The notes under the pieces are model-generated. The model was not told where the DNA came from, searched no databases, and was given only the letters and a program-made list of their open reading frames with translations. DNA of 64,000 bases from Typha latifolia (taxonomy: Eukaryota; Streptophyta; Magnoliopsida; Poales; Typhaceae): positions 3,371,001 to 3,435,000 of the forward strand of contig CM034112.1 in assembly GCA_019914945.1 (NCBI GenBank), written 5' to 3'. This document shows positions 1-12,300 of the stretch, one piece after another; within the stretch, counting starts at the first letter, position 1, and each line of letters opens with the position of its first letter. Position numbers and translations under genes: made by a program.

Positions 1-620
1 TGGCTATCTTGGGCTGAGTTATGGTATGGCACATCCTATCAATCGGCTTCACAAATGATCCCCTTTGAAGCAGTGTATGGAAGACCGCCGCCAATTGTGC
101 ATTGCTATGAATATGGCTCTACAAGGTTGGTGTTGATTGTTCAGGAGCTGAAAAGCCGTGATGAAATCCTATAGAGTCTATTGGCAACTTGGATGGTTGT
201 ATGTAAATGAATGAAGTTTCAGCAGGACAAACATCGCGAGAGTTCGAATTTTAGGTAAGAGACTGGGTATACCTCAAGCTACAATCATATCGATAGATGT
301 CGGTGCAAGTGTGGGTGGACAAGAAGTGAGCCACTCTGTTTTATGGGTTGTTTGAGGTTATTGAAAGGATTGTATTGTTGGCATATTGTTTGCATATTCC
401 GAAGGGGTCACATATACATCAGGTGTTTCAGGAGGCGACATCATGTAGGTTGTGAAGGAGGAGATTTAACAAGGCAAATAGAATTTGGGTTGGACGTTCG
501 AACACCTGGCTGGGTTCGCCACACCATTTTAATGAGTTGAGGACATTTTAGATAGATGAATTTTTTGTTGATGCGTTTGAACACCTCCCAGAATTTCTAA
601 TGCTCGACGACCAGATTGTT
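1..620 (+). mobile_element. Ty3/gypsy pol relic (end of integrase)
   Basis: Translation from base 1 gives a degenerate gypsy integrase C-terminus. It contains WAELWYGTSYQSA and PFEAVYGRPPP, which match the usual WAE-WYNT-YH and PFE-VYGR-PP blocks. Further on, across stops and frame changes, come a VYLKLQSYR-like segment and an IHQVFQEA segment near 410-440. Several in-frame stops make it a dead fragment cut by the window edge. AT-rich sequence from about 610 to 800, with a CT-rich patch, may be part of its 3' LTR, but I could not define an end. It probably lies in a HAP2 intron, because HAP2 exons follow on the same strand and the N-terminal exons are missing. Confidence 0.75.
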
Positions 621-1100
621 ATTTAAATTAATTAATTTCTAAGAAGTTTGTTTGGTTTAGGGTTTGTTTTCCTTATTTAGGTGATTAGTTTAATTGGGAG
701 ACTCTTATATGCTGTTTTACTTGACTCTGAAAACTATTAAATATTCTTCTCTCTCTCTTTTCTCTCAAGTCGGCCAAACTAGCTTGGGGGTTAGGGTTTG
801 TTCGTTTTTCCTTATGATGAACACTTGCCGCAGTCTTGACCAAAATCCATGCTTGACTTTAAGTTACTTGCATTCAAGCACATATTCCTTGTTGACATGA
901 TATTGAAGTAGATTTAAGTGGACTTTTCCTCTACTTTGAAGTGTTAGGATTCTGATTTGTTATTTTTATGGCATAAATGTTTCTCTGAAATGCTATATGT
1001 TTTGGCTAGTTTAACAGATTTTTCCTTGATATTGTGGAAGGTCCTTCCTTCACTCTTTATGTATTATCATTCAATCTTGAAGAAAATGACCGTTAATCTG

Positions 1101-1390
1101 TGTTCAAAGCATGATATACATTATTGATCTGTTTTCAAACAACTTAAGTTTCTGGGTCAACTGGTTATCTAACATAATATTAGAGCTAGTATGTTGTTGA
1201 AATTCATAGGTTCAAATCTTGTTAGTCTGCTTTTATTCCTTATTTTCTGATATTGTAGTATGGCGGGCCGCACATCCTGCTATAGATCATCTGTCCATAT
1301 ACATTGTTACGAAGCGTGTTAAAGTTATGATATACATTGTTGGTCTGTTACCCGAAAGCTTTAGCATTTAGCTAAATTGACTATCTTAGA
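1101..1390 (+). mobile_element. TRIM/SMART-like miniature LTR element
   Basis: Two direct copies of a block of about 74 bp, starting TGTT(A/C)AAAG and continuing with ATGATATACATT, lie at 1101-1174 and 1317-1390. The first ends CTAACA and is followed at 1175-1186 by TAATATTAGAGC, a decayed form of the initiator-Met tRNA primer site TGGTATCAGAGC. Between the repeats are about 140 bp with no coding capacity. Short terminal repeats, a primer site, no genes and a total near 290 bp are the features of TRIM/SMART retrotransposons. A clear 5-bp target duplication is no longer visible. Partial relatives occur at 49356-49570 and 62912-62990. Confidence 0.6.
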
Positions 1391-1823
1391 ACTTGAAATT
1401 CCTTGTAACTTAGCCATCAAGTTTTGTTCTAACTACATGGTTTTTGTGGTTCACCTTAGTCAAATGAGGTTTGAAGCATATTGAGACATCAATTTGTATT
1501 AGCTTTTGAGGTAGAAAGCTTGTGAGAGTACTTTAATGTTGCACAACATGAAGCTACGGTTTTCTGCCTTTTCCTCTGTTTGTAAATTTGTATGATCCTA
1601 TATTAGTTCATATTAGACTAGTAGCCCATTTTACTCAGTGACGATGATGTTTGATTAGATATACTACTTGTGTCCTTGTAAAACTGATTCATTGCCAAGC
1701 TATACAGTTTTCTCTATGTTTCTCTGTTTATATGATGCTTGATCAGTTTATCCTTGACTAGTAGCTTCTCATTTGTTATGATGCTTGGTTAGTTTATTTT
1801 TGTCTGCTCTGCCCCTGTAATAG

Positions 1824-4800
1824 CCAATTTGTTGTCCATGTGGGCCTCAACGGCGTGTTCCTTCCTCTTGTGGAAACATTTGTAAGTGCTGAATTTAGCC
1901 TTTGCATTCTTGCAACATTTATTATGTACCTTTTTGTTACATTTAATTTTTGCTATTACCTACATAAACAGTTGATAAGTTGATGAAAGGGAAAGCAAAT
2001 ACTGCTCATTGTCTTCGGTTTCCAGGTGATTGGTATGATACTTGGCATGCATCATGCTTTTGTTATCTTGAAATTTCATAAGCATATTGAGCATTTGGGT
2101 GGTGATTGATATGAGCATTGCAGTAAACTAAACCTCCAATTTGCTTTCCTTTTTAATTTCTACAGATTTACTTTTGATTAATCTGATAAGCATTTGGTGG
2201 TCCATTTGTTCTGCTTTGACTAGATAATGTGATATTTCTTTGCAACTCATTCTTGTTCTTTTAAAAATGTTATAAATCAATCTATGAGCCTATGAGATTT
2301 CTTGATTTTGATGAGAGAAGATCATGCAACGTGCAAATCTCTGGGTAATGATTTGTGTCATTACTTGGTCTCATAGTTTAAAAGCAATAACAGAATTGAT
2401 ATAGAAATTTTTGCATTTAGTGCCCTTGAACTTTTGCAGCAGTAAGAGTGAGGCCTTCTCATTCCCTTAATATTTTGTTCATGTGTAGTTTGTGGGGTGT
2501 TATGAATAATGATTTGTGTTATTTCTTAAAAAAAATGTATATATACATCATACGAGGTATGTTGTCCCTCAAGCATAGTATAATGATACATGCACATTAA
2601 CACCCCTCCTCAAACTCAAGGTGGATTAATCACAAAGAGTTTGCTAATAAGATATTTAAGATGAGGAGATGGATGAGACTTGGTGAAAAGATCAACAATC
2701 TGCTCAGTGGAATATATATGAGAATGATTGATAGTGCCAACTAGAAACTGATCTTAGGTAAAATGAGCCTCCACCTGGATGTGCTTAGTCCATTCAAGAA
2801 ATACATGATTAGTTGCAATCTGTATGGCAGTCTTATTATCACAATAAAGAGCGGTAGGCATAGGAGTCAGGACACCCATGTCACCTAATAGATATCTAAG
2901 ATGGATGATCTCCTTGTTAGTGGTGGACATTCCTATTATTTTTGCTTCCATGCTAGAGAGTGAGACAATTGCCAGCATTAGAGTAGGCTCGAAGCACAAA
3001 TGATGAATTTGCATGTATCAAAAGAGAGCGAGTAAGAGTCCCTCACACATATCTCTGAGAATATGAAGAAATGCTTCATATTGAATAGATCGAGGAGCTG
3101 CCACAAATTGACTAACTATACTGATGGCATGAGAGATATCTAGTCTAGTAATACATAAGTACACAAGTTGACTGACAATCTGCTGATATCCCATGGTACA
3201 CCATCTGTGGGATGAAGCTTCACATAAAGCTCAAAAGGTATATTAGTTGTTCTATCATCAGATATAGCAACCCGACTAATTAAATCAGAGGCATATTTTT
3301 GTTGAGGTAGAAGTATACCTCTCTCACCTTGAGCAATCTTAAAACCTGGAAAATAATGTAAAAGCCCCAAGTCTTTTATCTGAAAGTGCTAAGACAAGTG
3401 CTTTTGTAAAGACTTGATGAAAGCCAAATCGTCATCAGTAGTGATCATGTTGTTTACATAGAGTAACAAAATAATCCTCATGTAGTGATGACTGCACAAA
3501 CATAGCCCAATGTAATCAATCTTGATAACATAGCTGAAATGCTCAAACCTTGCTTAAGTTGACATATAGCACGGTGAAGGCGGCATATATGAGATGAAGG
3601 AATAAATTAGCCAGACGGAGATTGCATATAAACTGTCTCAAACAAATCACCATGAAGAAAAACATTCTTCACATCCGTCTGAAATAAAGGCAAATGATGA
3701 ACTGCAGCAACTATAAGAAGAGTATGAACTATTGTCACTTGGGCAACATGAGCAAATGTCTCCTTATAGTCAATGCCATACTCTTGAGTGAAACCTTCGA
3801 CAATAAAATGCACTTTGTGTTGTTCAACAAAACCATTAGTTTGTCATTTAATCTTATAAACCCATTTGCAGCTAATGGGCTCAACTCTACTCGGAAATGG
3901 AACAATATCCCATGTCTAAGTATGCTCAAAGGCTTGAAACTCCTCAACCATAGCACCCTGCTAGACGGGATGAACAATAGCTCAACTTTTTAGGTCAAGA
4001 GATGGTATTAGACTGTGACGTGATGCTTGTCAATCAAAGAATTAATGATCTTAGGCAATAAGGGATCATACAAACTTTGCTGGGGATTGAGATTGACTCA
4101 GAGTTCTAGTACCACTTGTTGTAGAATTCAGACTTTCTTCATACGAAAAAAACTCGTCTCATCTTATTTTGATGGAGGGTATATATGTTTGTGCTATGCT
4201 CATCTAAAGGAGGCAATTATGATGTGATGCACTTATAAGAAACTTAATTTTGTTAACTTAAATTTGACAAATGTTGTACAAATTGATGATTCTTATTAGC
4301 TACCTTTTCTGCATAAACAAAAAACATTCATAGAGAACATGTGTAAAAATAGGCTTCAAAATCTCTTATTTAATTGCCAATATAAGTTAATGATGCTTCC
4401 TTTTCTGGTTAGAGTTATATAGAGAGCTTAGGTGTTGCTTCCAACCTAGGCTTTTTGAAATGAATATCTCATTTGTAGAAACCTTCTTTACTTGTGATTT
4501 ATTGCTATCTTTCAGATTGTTATTCGATTGCGTAGAGGTATTACCTTTTTCTAATGTTGTACCTTGTTTCTTCCGGATAGGTTTCATGTTTTTGGAATTG
4601 GAAAAAGATCACTTGGATTTAGTGTCAGAATTGAAGTGAATAAAGGTTCTTCTATATCGGTAGGTTCCCTTCAAACTTTTAATTGTTGCAAGTATGCTTA
4701 TAAGACTTCCTAGTCCTACTAAGGTTGTTATAATATAGAACCTAAATTTAGGGTGGTGTCAAATAAGCTTGTCTGCTGAGAAGCTGCTCGCGCTCAGCTC

Positions 4801-6323
4801 ATTTATGGCTCGATTTGAGCTGCCTTGTTTAATAACCAACAAGAGTTCGAGCGTGATTTTTGAACTCATTCTATAAACGAGCCAAGCTCACGCTAATCTT
4901 GTCTCGCTCGAGCTCTGCTTGAAACAACTTGATTAAAGAATAGGTATTACATTAATGAAATACTATATAAGTAATAGGAAAGTTTTATCAAAACAGTGGT
5001 TGAACAGTTGGTAGAGGCAATCTAGTCTTTAGGGTTTGAGACAAGCTGGAATTGGTAAAGCTGTTAGGTCTTTAATATCACACCTAGGGTGCCTTGGGTA
5101 CTCGCGCTATTTTATATACCCTTTGTGTACTCATATTTATGATCTCCTCAATCCTCATAACTCATAAGGGAATGCAAATGGTGGATCGAGTTTGTCTGTT
5201 GATAGATTAAAGTGGAAATTATTTTCAATCAACTGGAACTTGAGCTGGTTTGGTATTAGTTCAAGCTAAGATCTACCTAACCCTTAGCTAGCCCATTTAT
5301 AGGGCTGTCTTGCATTATTGAAGGTATACTGCATGTGGTTGTCGCTGAGTGGTATATAATACGACACTACTATATACATATGTTTATAAAAGAACATACA
5401 TATCGCATTTATACAAATGACAATAATATATACATGTTTCTATGTGTTTATATATATTCATTATATGCATGCATGACTTATGTGTACATGCTCTTATTTG
5501 AGCATGTAAGCATATATGGTGTATGTACGTGCATAAATATGCATTTCTATGTGTGATGTTGTATTTATGGCCTTTTTTTTCTTTTTTTTGGTGGTGCTTT
5601 TTACTATTACAAAATTTGGCAAGCATTGGCATGCAGGGGTTGTTACCTATAGTTTTTTCATCTCTACATCAATAATGACATGGGGGTGTTTGTGATATTT
5701 CTCCTTCCCTAGCCCTCATAGTATTATTTGCAAGTTTTATTTTTTAGATTTTTTGCAGATCATAAATTTGGGAATCACATTGAGGCTCATAAGATGCTCG
5801 AATCAACTGCTACAGAGGCCATAATTTTTGGATTTTGCTATGCATGTGCAGAATAAACGCTAGATATTTTCCAAAAATCTTGAGAAAACTGAAAAGTAGA
5901 AAGGTGTAAGTGAAATTGGTAACCATTGAAGGATGGTAGTTCATTCATTTATTGGGTAGTCTCTTATAAATTTATCTAATTCAGGATGAAAATTTGGTCA
6001 AATTGGGAAAACTTGAATTTTCTTATATTGTTTGTCCTAAGTCAGATACAAAAAATCAGGAAAAGGTGAACTTGGTAATCATTGAAGGTTAGGTTAGATT
6101 TTGTAGATCTTCTATGAATGGATCAACTCAGAAAACTAACTTGTGCAGTGAAATTTTGGGTCAAATTGGAGAAAAAGCATCCAAATATCCAACCTTTTGT
6201 TTTAATTAGAGAAGTCCGGGATATTTACTACACAAGCAGAGTATTATTCTAGGGTAAAATCTGCTTGATATCTGTTTTTTATGCTGATATTTAAAAAAAA
6301 TGATTGGCTGTTCTTAGGACTTA

Positions 6324-6371
<48 letters not shown>

Positions 6372-9300
6372 AAATACATAATTGCATTAAAGAAACAAGC
6401 TGCAATATGAAGACATGTGAGGGCAGTGTCAGAGAAAAAGGATAGGTGAAATATGATAGATAACTTACTAGGCTTGATGCCACTTCTACATGCTGCATTT
6501 GTTCATCTTATCTCTCTTCTCTTATTTTTTCCTCTTCATCTTTATGGTTACCCTTCAAAAGATCTACTATTTAGTTGATCAACTTTCCAGTGATTTAAAC
6601 ATTTTCATCATGTTGGTGCTCTATTGCAGGAGGTTGTTGTTGGTCCTGAAAACAGAACGGTGCTGTCCAATGACAACTTTTTAAGAGTAAATCTTATTGG
6701 TGATTTTGTTGGCTATACGAGTATCCCATCTTTTGAGGACTTCTACCTTGTGACACCCCGAGCGGTATACTTAACAGTTATACATAGGTGTCTTTAGTAT
6801 GCTTACATTCTCCTTATTTATGATGTGTTGTAGTGTTTCTTGACATGATCTGCACTAAGACTCTTTACAGAAAAGCTTCTAGTATAAAATTTGTTTCATC
6901 CACATTGGAGCTTCGGGGCTTGTTCAAGCTCCTGCTTCCCATTTGATGTTTTTATTCCTTAGTTACTGTTTCTTTATAACAATTGTATTTTGTTCTCTGG
7001 AAGATTAGTTAATATTCACTGTCTAACGGATTGTATGTTTTGTAATATATGTATGGATTTAGGGTTTCAGTTTAGTGTTTAGGATTTAGGGTGATAACTA
7101 TTGCGAGAATTTCCTTTCAAGAAAAAATAGGAAGTCAAAAGAAAGAGTACTATACCAAAGGAACCTTCCACCCTGGATGTACCTGCCATGTACAGAAGTG
7201 ATGTAGGTTATGTTATGTAAAGAAGAATAGCAGTAGAAACCATTAGGAGAAGTAGGTCATAAGTGTTGCTGGTCGTCTCTAGATGTACCTGCCATGCATC
7301 TTTCTTTCTTAAATAATCTTTTGTTTATGGAAGGGTGCTGGTGGTCAACCACAAGACCTTGGGAATAATTTCTCAAAATGGATGCTGTTGGAAAGAGTGC
7401 GGTTTACATTAGATGGTCTTGAGTGCAATAAAATTGGCGTTGGCTATGAGGCTTACAAAGGCCAGCCAAATTTTTGTTCATCACCATTCTGGAGCTGTTT
7501 GCATAATCAACTTTGGCATTTTTGGGAAGTAAGTACATCTTCTCATATTTATTTTTATTTCCATCTTGTCTGGAACATTCCGATCCATTTGGATAAAATT
7601 GCTGAGCCTCGTTTTTTTTTAACCTTTGAAGTTCAATTTTGAGCTTCTCTAAGATAAAAAAAAAATCTACCAGGACTTTTCATATGTTTGGATAGTTAGA
7701 TAATTGACTAACTGCTATCTTTCATTTGGTATTTGATGAGTTTGCCTTGTTCTCTTACTTGCATGATTTAAAAAAGAAAGATCTTTTAAGATACAGTATA
7801 AGGTGCAATGAAGAGGACTATCTTCTCTTTGCCTTGCAAGTATACAATATAAACATATTCCTATCCGGAAAGACATTGTTACATAACACATTGATATTTT
7901 ATAAAATTGTATTGCTAGCAGGCTGATCAAAATAGGATAAGCAGGAAGCAGCCACCACAGTATGTTGTTGAGGGAAGGTTTGAAAGGATCAACCAACATC
8001 CAGTTATGTCCCTATTGCCTTTATTTTAAAACTCATGGATATTTCCTAAATTTTCTGATCATCTTTTGACATTATTGTCAAACAGAATGCCGGAACCCAT
8101 TCATTTTCGGTTGGAATTACTGAAGTCCTTAACACTAATCTGCTGATAGAACTCAGTGCTGATGATATAGAATATGTGTACCAGAGGTACTGATGTTAGT
8201 TTACCTAATGATATATAATTAGTCTTTCAAGATTTTCCACATGTATGCTTACATCACCAAGAAACATTTGTTTACTATTGAAACAGTTGATTCTAATAAT
8301 AGGTGATATGTTGACTGTTTATTAACTGTTATTCACCCTGCATGCATGCACAGTGTGCACACAGAAGAAGCCAGCTGCTGACCCCTATGGATGCAAGTAC
8401 TTAGACAAAGTCATAAAGCATGCAATGTGTTGTTGATAATTTGATATAATTATGAACTGAACGTTTGTGCCAAAAACAATTCACGAAGTATCAATTGCTT
8501 TCTATTGTTACATACATCAAACCTTCGTTTACAGGGTTTATTGGCAGCATGTGATCACTATAGCAAATATTTACTATTTCAGGAGTCCTGGGAAGATTAT
8601 TAGCATTGACATTCCTTCTTTTGAAGCTTTAACTCAATTTGGCACAGCTACAATTACGACAAAGAATATTGGTAAACTTGAAGCGTCTTATAGCTTGACG
8701 GTGAGTATCTGAAATCTGTGTGTAAATTACATGACATAATTGGTAATATACAGTATTGGCAAAAGAAGAAAAATATTTTGATCTTTTCATTGAATTTTAT
8801 TGGAAGGCTTATGATTGGAATGAGTTTATCACATAATGATTAGCAAATTTGTGCCTAATTTATGATTGATGTGGGACTTGAATCACTTACACAGTGGCAT
8901 GTGTTTTCTTTTATTTCCTGTGACTTGAATAATTTTTGTTTGTATATGAGGTTTTGTTTCTGGTATTATAGATGACAACTAGACTAAGTCCTGAACTTGA
9001 TTAATTAGTCTCATTTCTTAGTTTTAATTTTCTGAAGAGTAAACTAGATTAGATATGAAAAAGATAAAAATATGTTTGGTTACTGAACCAGTTTAAGGGT
9101 TCCTGAACCAGTTCTGGAAGGGTCCCTAAACTCAAAGCAAACGAGGCATTAATATTTGTAGTTCTATATGTTGAATATTTTTTCTAGTGCTGAAAATGAT
9201 AAAACTTCAATTTGTCCTATATCCCAGACACAATGGATCACAAGTTCTTTATAAAACAACATAAATGTGAAAAAGGAGTAAAGAGATCATTCTGGCATCT

Positions 9301-12300
9301 GGGAAACTGTAAATGTACAGATCCTTGAAACCTATGTTATTGCAGTATTTGAGACCCTTTTAGGGTGGTTTTTCTTAATTATCATAATGAGAAAATTGTA
9401 AATGTAATGATGAGCCAGCAAAATGATGAAAAGGACCTCAAATACTGATCTCTCCTGTTCTAGTAGATTGCATGTTTGCTCTTCTCATGTTGGTTGTGCA
9501 ATTTCCTCTCTAGTGTTATTGTCATTGCTCATATTTCATGATTTCATCAATATAATTGTGTATATATATCTCTATATGTACATATAATATATGCTCATAA
9601 TATGAGCATGATGGGCCTTGTAATACATAGGTATCCTGTGTAATACAATGAAGAAACCCCTGCAAGCGTTTCTGGCTATATACATACTGGTATTGTATGC
9701 CAACTAACAATATAAGAGAACAAGGCTTGTTTCTTGAACTGTTAGCCTCATGAAGCAATTCATTAATTGATTTACTTTAAACTGTCTAGGAAACATAAAG
9801 GAAACAAGTTTCTAAAACCAATTACAAATAGTAATTCTATGTTAAGATATTGCAAAATACTTTATTGACTTTCTGTTCATTGGTAGCATTATATCTACCT
9901 GAAGGTCGTTATGCTCTAATTCATTTTCCATAATACTTGTGTTATTGTTCTGGTTCTCCATCACCAGAGTCCATATAAGCTTTAATTTTTAATGTCCAAA
10001 TCCCTAAGCATGAGCATGTCCTTAGATCTTTTGCAATTGTTTGCTAATCTTTTTGTTGGTCAATTGTTTACACATTGCAGTTTGACTGCCAGAGTGGTGT
10101 AAGTTACATGGAGGTACTTTTTTTCATCAGAGTTTCACCCTTTATATTGAATAGTAACATTATGGATTAATATCCTCACATGTTTATATTGCTTACTTCA
10201 GCTGATCAATTTGTGTAGTGTTTTATATTTTGCTATTTGGATGATCTTGGAAGTCATTTTTACTTTTTCTAAATTGCAAAGTGCTTAACGGGCACCCAGA
10301 CACAGTGCATCCCCTTTTCAAGCTACTTGAATGTTGTTATACTTATCATGAAAAAGTACATGTGCTTGGAATATATTCTGCCTGAAACAATACAAGTCCT
10401 AACCCTAGTTAGATTTTGCTCATACAATATGGTCCCAACCTGATCAATATTGGGTATTTGGGACTAAAAGTACACTGCATGCCCTTTAGGGTCCTTATTG
10501 AAGAAGTGATGGTTTTCTCAGTTTGACCAAATACTACCATTAGTTATGAACTCCAATCATTTAGGTAATTCTTCCTATTAACTTCCATATGTCCTCTTGT
10601 GCCCCTATTCTGATGTGGTGGTGGAAAATCATCAATCAGTTCCTGCAAACAACATTTAGAAACAGAATAAACATCACAAAATTATACAAATTTAGCTGAA
10701 ATATGGTTAACTCCTAAAATTTTTTTGTAAAGTATTAGAGGGATTGAAACTTTCAATAGTCACTATAATATGGCTTCAATCAGTATGAGAATATAGGGTG
10801 TTGAGATAACAGAAAATGCAGGCAACATGGTACTAAAAAGTTAAAACCAGACATGGCAAAATTATGGGATCCAACTGCTGGTATGTTTCTACGCCTGCTC
10901 TTTACTCTGAATGCAAGCATTCACCCCTCAAATGAGTTGGTGCCAAAGGCATCTATCATAAGAGAGAACAGTCAGATGCTAGTCCCATAAACATTGGATC
11001 TAACTCATCTCCAAAAGAAACAATAACTCTCCTTGATCATTTACAATGGCAACGAATAATGGAATAGATTGGCCCCTTCATGAACTGAAATGTCTTCGAG
11101 ATCTATTAGATCTAGAAGGCTTCTAGAGAGCGGATCAATAAACTCCTTAAGAAACAAATAAGATGTTGTTTAAATCTAAACATATCTCCCATAAGGCATG
11201 GGTAATCTGCTTTCACAGCCACATATAAATACATATGGCATATTACAAATGGAACTAAAAAAGTTATTGTTAAAGGAGAAAATTCTGAAATCAGTATCAG
11301 CGCATATCAATCAAAATAACCATTGTAGACAAGCTTGGTAGAGGAAACCTTTTCACAAACTCCAGATGTGGGAGAAGTTACATGTGCCAACATGGCAGCG
11401 AAAAGTCATATCGACTCCATATCTGGCAATATGATCCTGCCGTCCCCCACATGAAACAGATTAGACACATTTAAAAGGAAGGGAAACACAAACCTGCATG
11501 ATTTCTCATAAAACCTCCAAGAAATCCAGATCACAAGAATAGAAACCCTAGGGTTACCTTTGTGTTGCAAGGACTGGCGTTGGCCCGGTGCCATCCTTTT
11601 GGCGACGGTCCGGCCGACGAAAAGGATGAACTCCTTGGCAGTGTTCCTCTAGAAGTAGCCGAAGTGGCTCATGTCGGAGGAGTTGGCTAGAACTACCGGA
11701 TCCGTCAATCCGCCGGAGCAGGAGGAGTCCCCAGTGCTGGAGCATTTGAGGACTAGGAGAGATCCGACGAGGGTGAAGGGCTAAGCGTAGATGGTGAGGA
11801 GATCTGGTTGGCGAACTCTTGGGGCGACGACATGCAAAGACAGAGGTGGGAGGCATCGCGGAAGAAGGCGATTGGAGAGATTCGACGGTAGTGTGATTTA
11901 GGTGAGGCGGTTGGAGAGCGGAGAGTGGAGAGAATGAGAAAGGAGTGATTTAGGTTTTAGTTACTTTCCGTATACTTAAACGGGTCAAACGGGTCAAATG
12001 GGTCAAAACAGGTCAACTATATAAACTCGAACACGACCCGATTATTAAATGGGTTAGGCGGGTTGACCCGTTTATGACCTGAACCCGATTATACTAAACC
12101 CAAACCCAATTAAGAGCCGGGTTATGGTGTCGGGTTATCAGGTCGGGTCAAGATTTGCTACCCCTAATCCCAATCCAAGCCTGATCTGAATTATCTCTCT
12201 TTCGCTCTTTCTTCTTGCTCTCTCTTTCTTTCTTTCACTCTTTTTCTCTTTTTCTCTCTTTAATATATAGCCATCGTTTCTTTTATGGAGAGATCTAGCT

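Noticed and set aside
5335..5632. Tyr/Cys/Ile-rich frames on both strands
   Set aside because: Products of a TATAC/ATG low-complexity tract in a HAP2 intron.
7715..7999. 94-codon - strand frame over a HAP2 exon
   Set aside because: Antisense shadow of the exon 7922-8002 and its intron; no domain.
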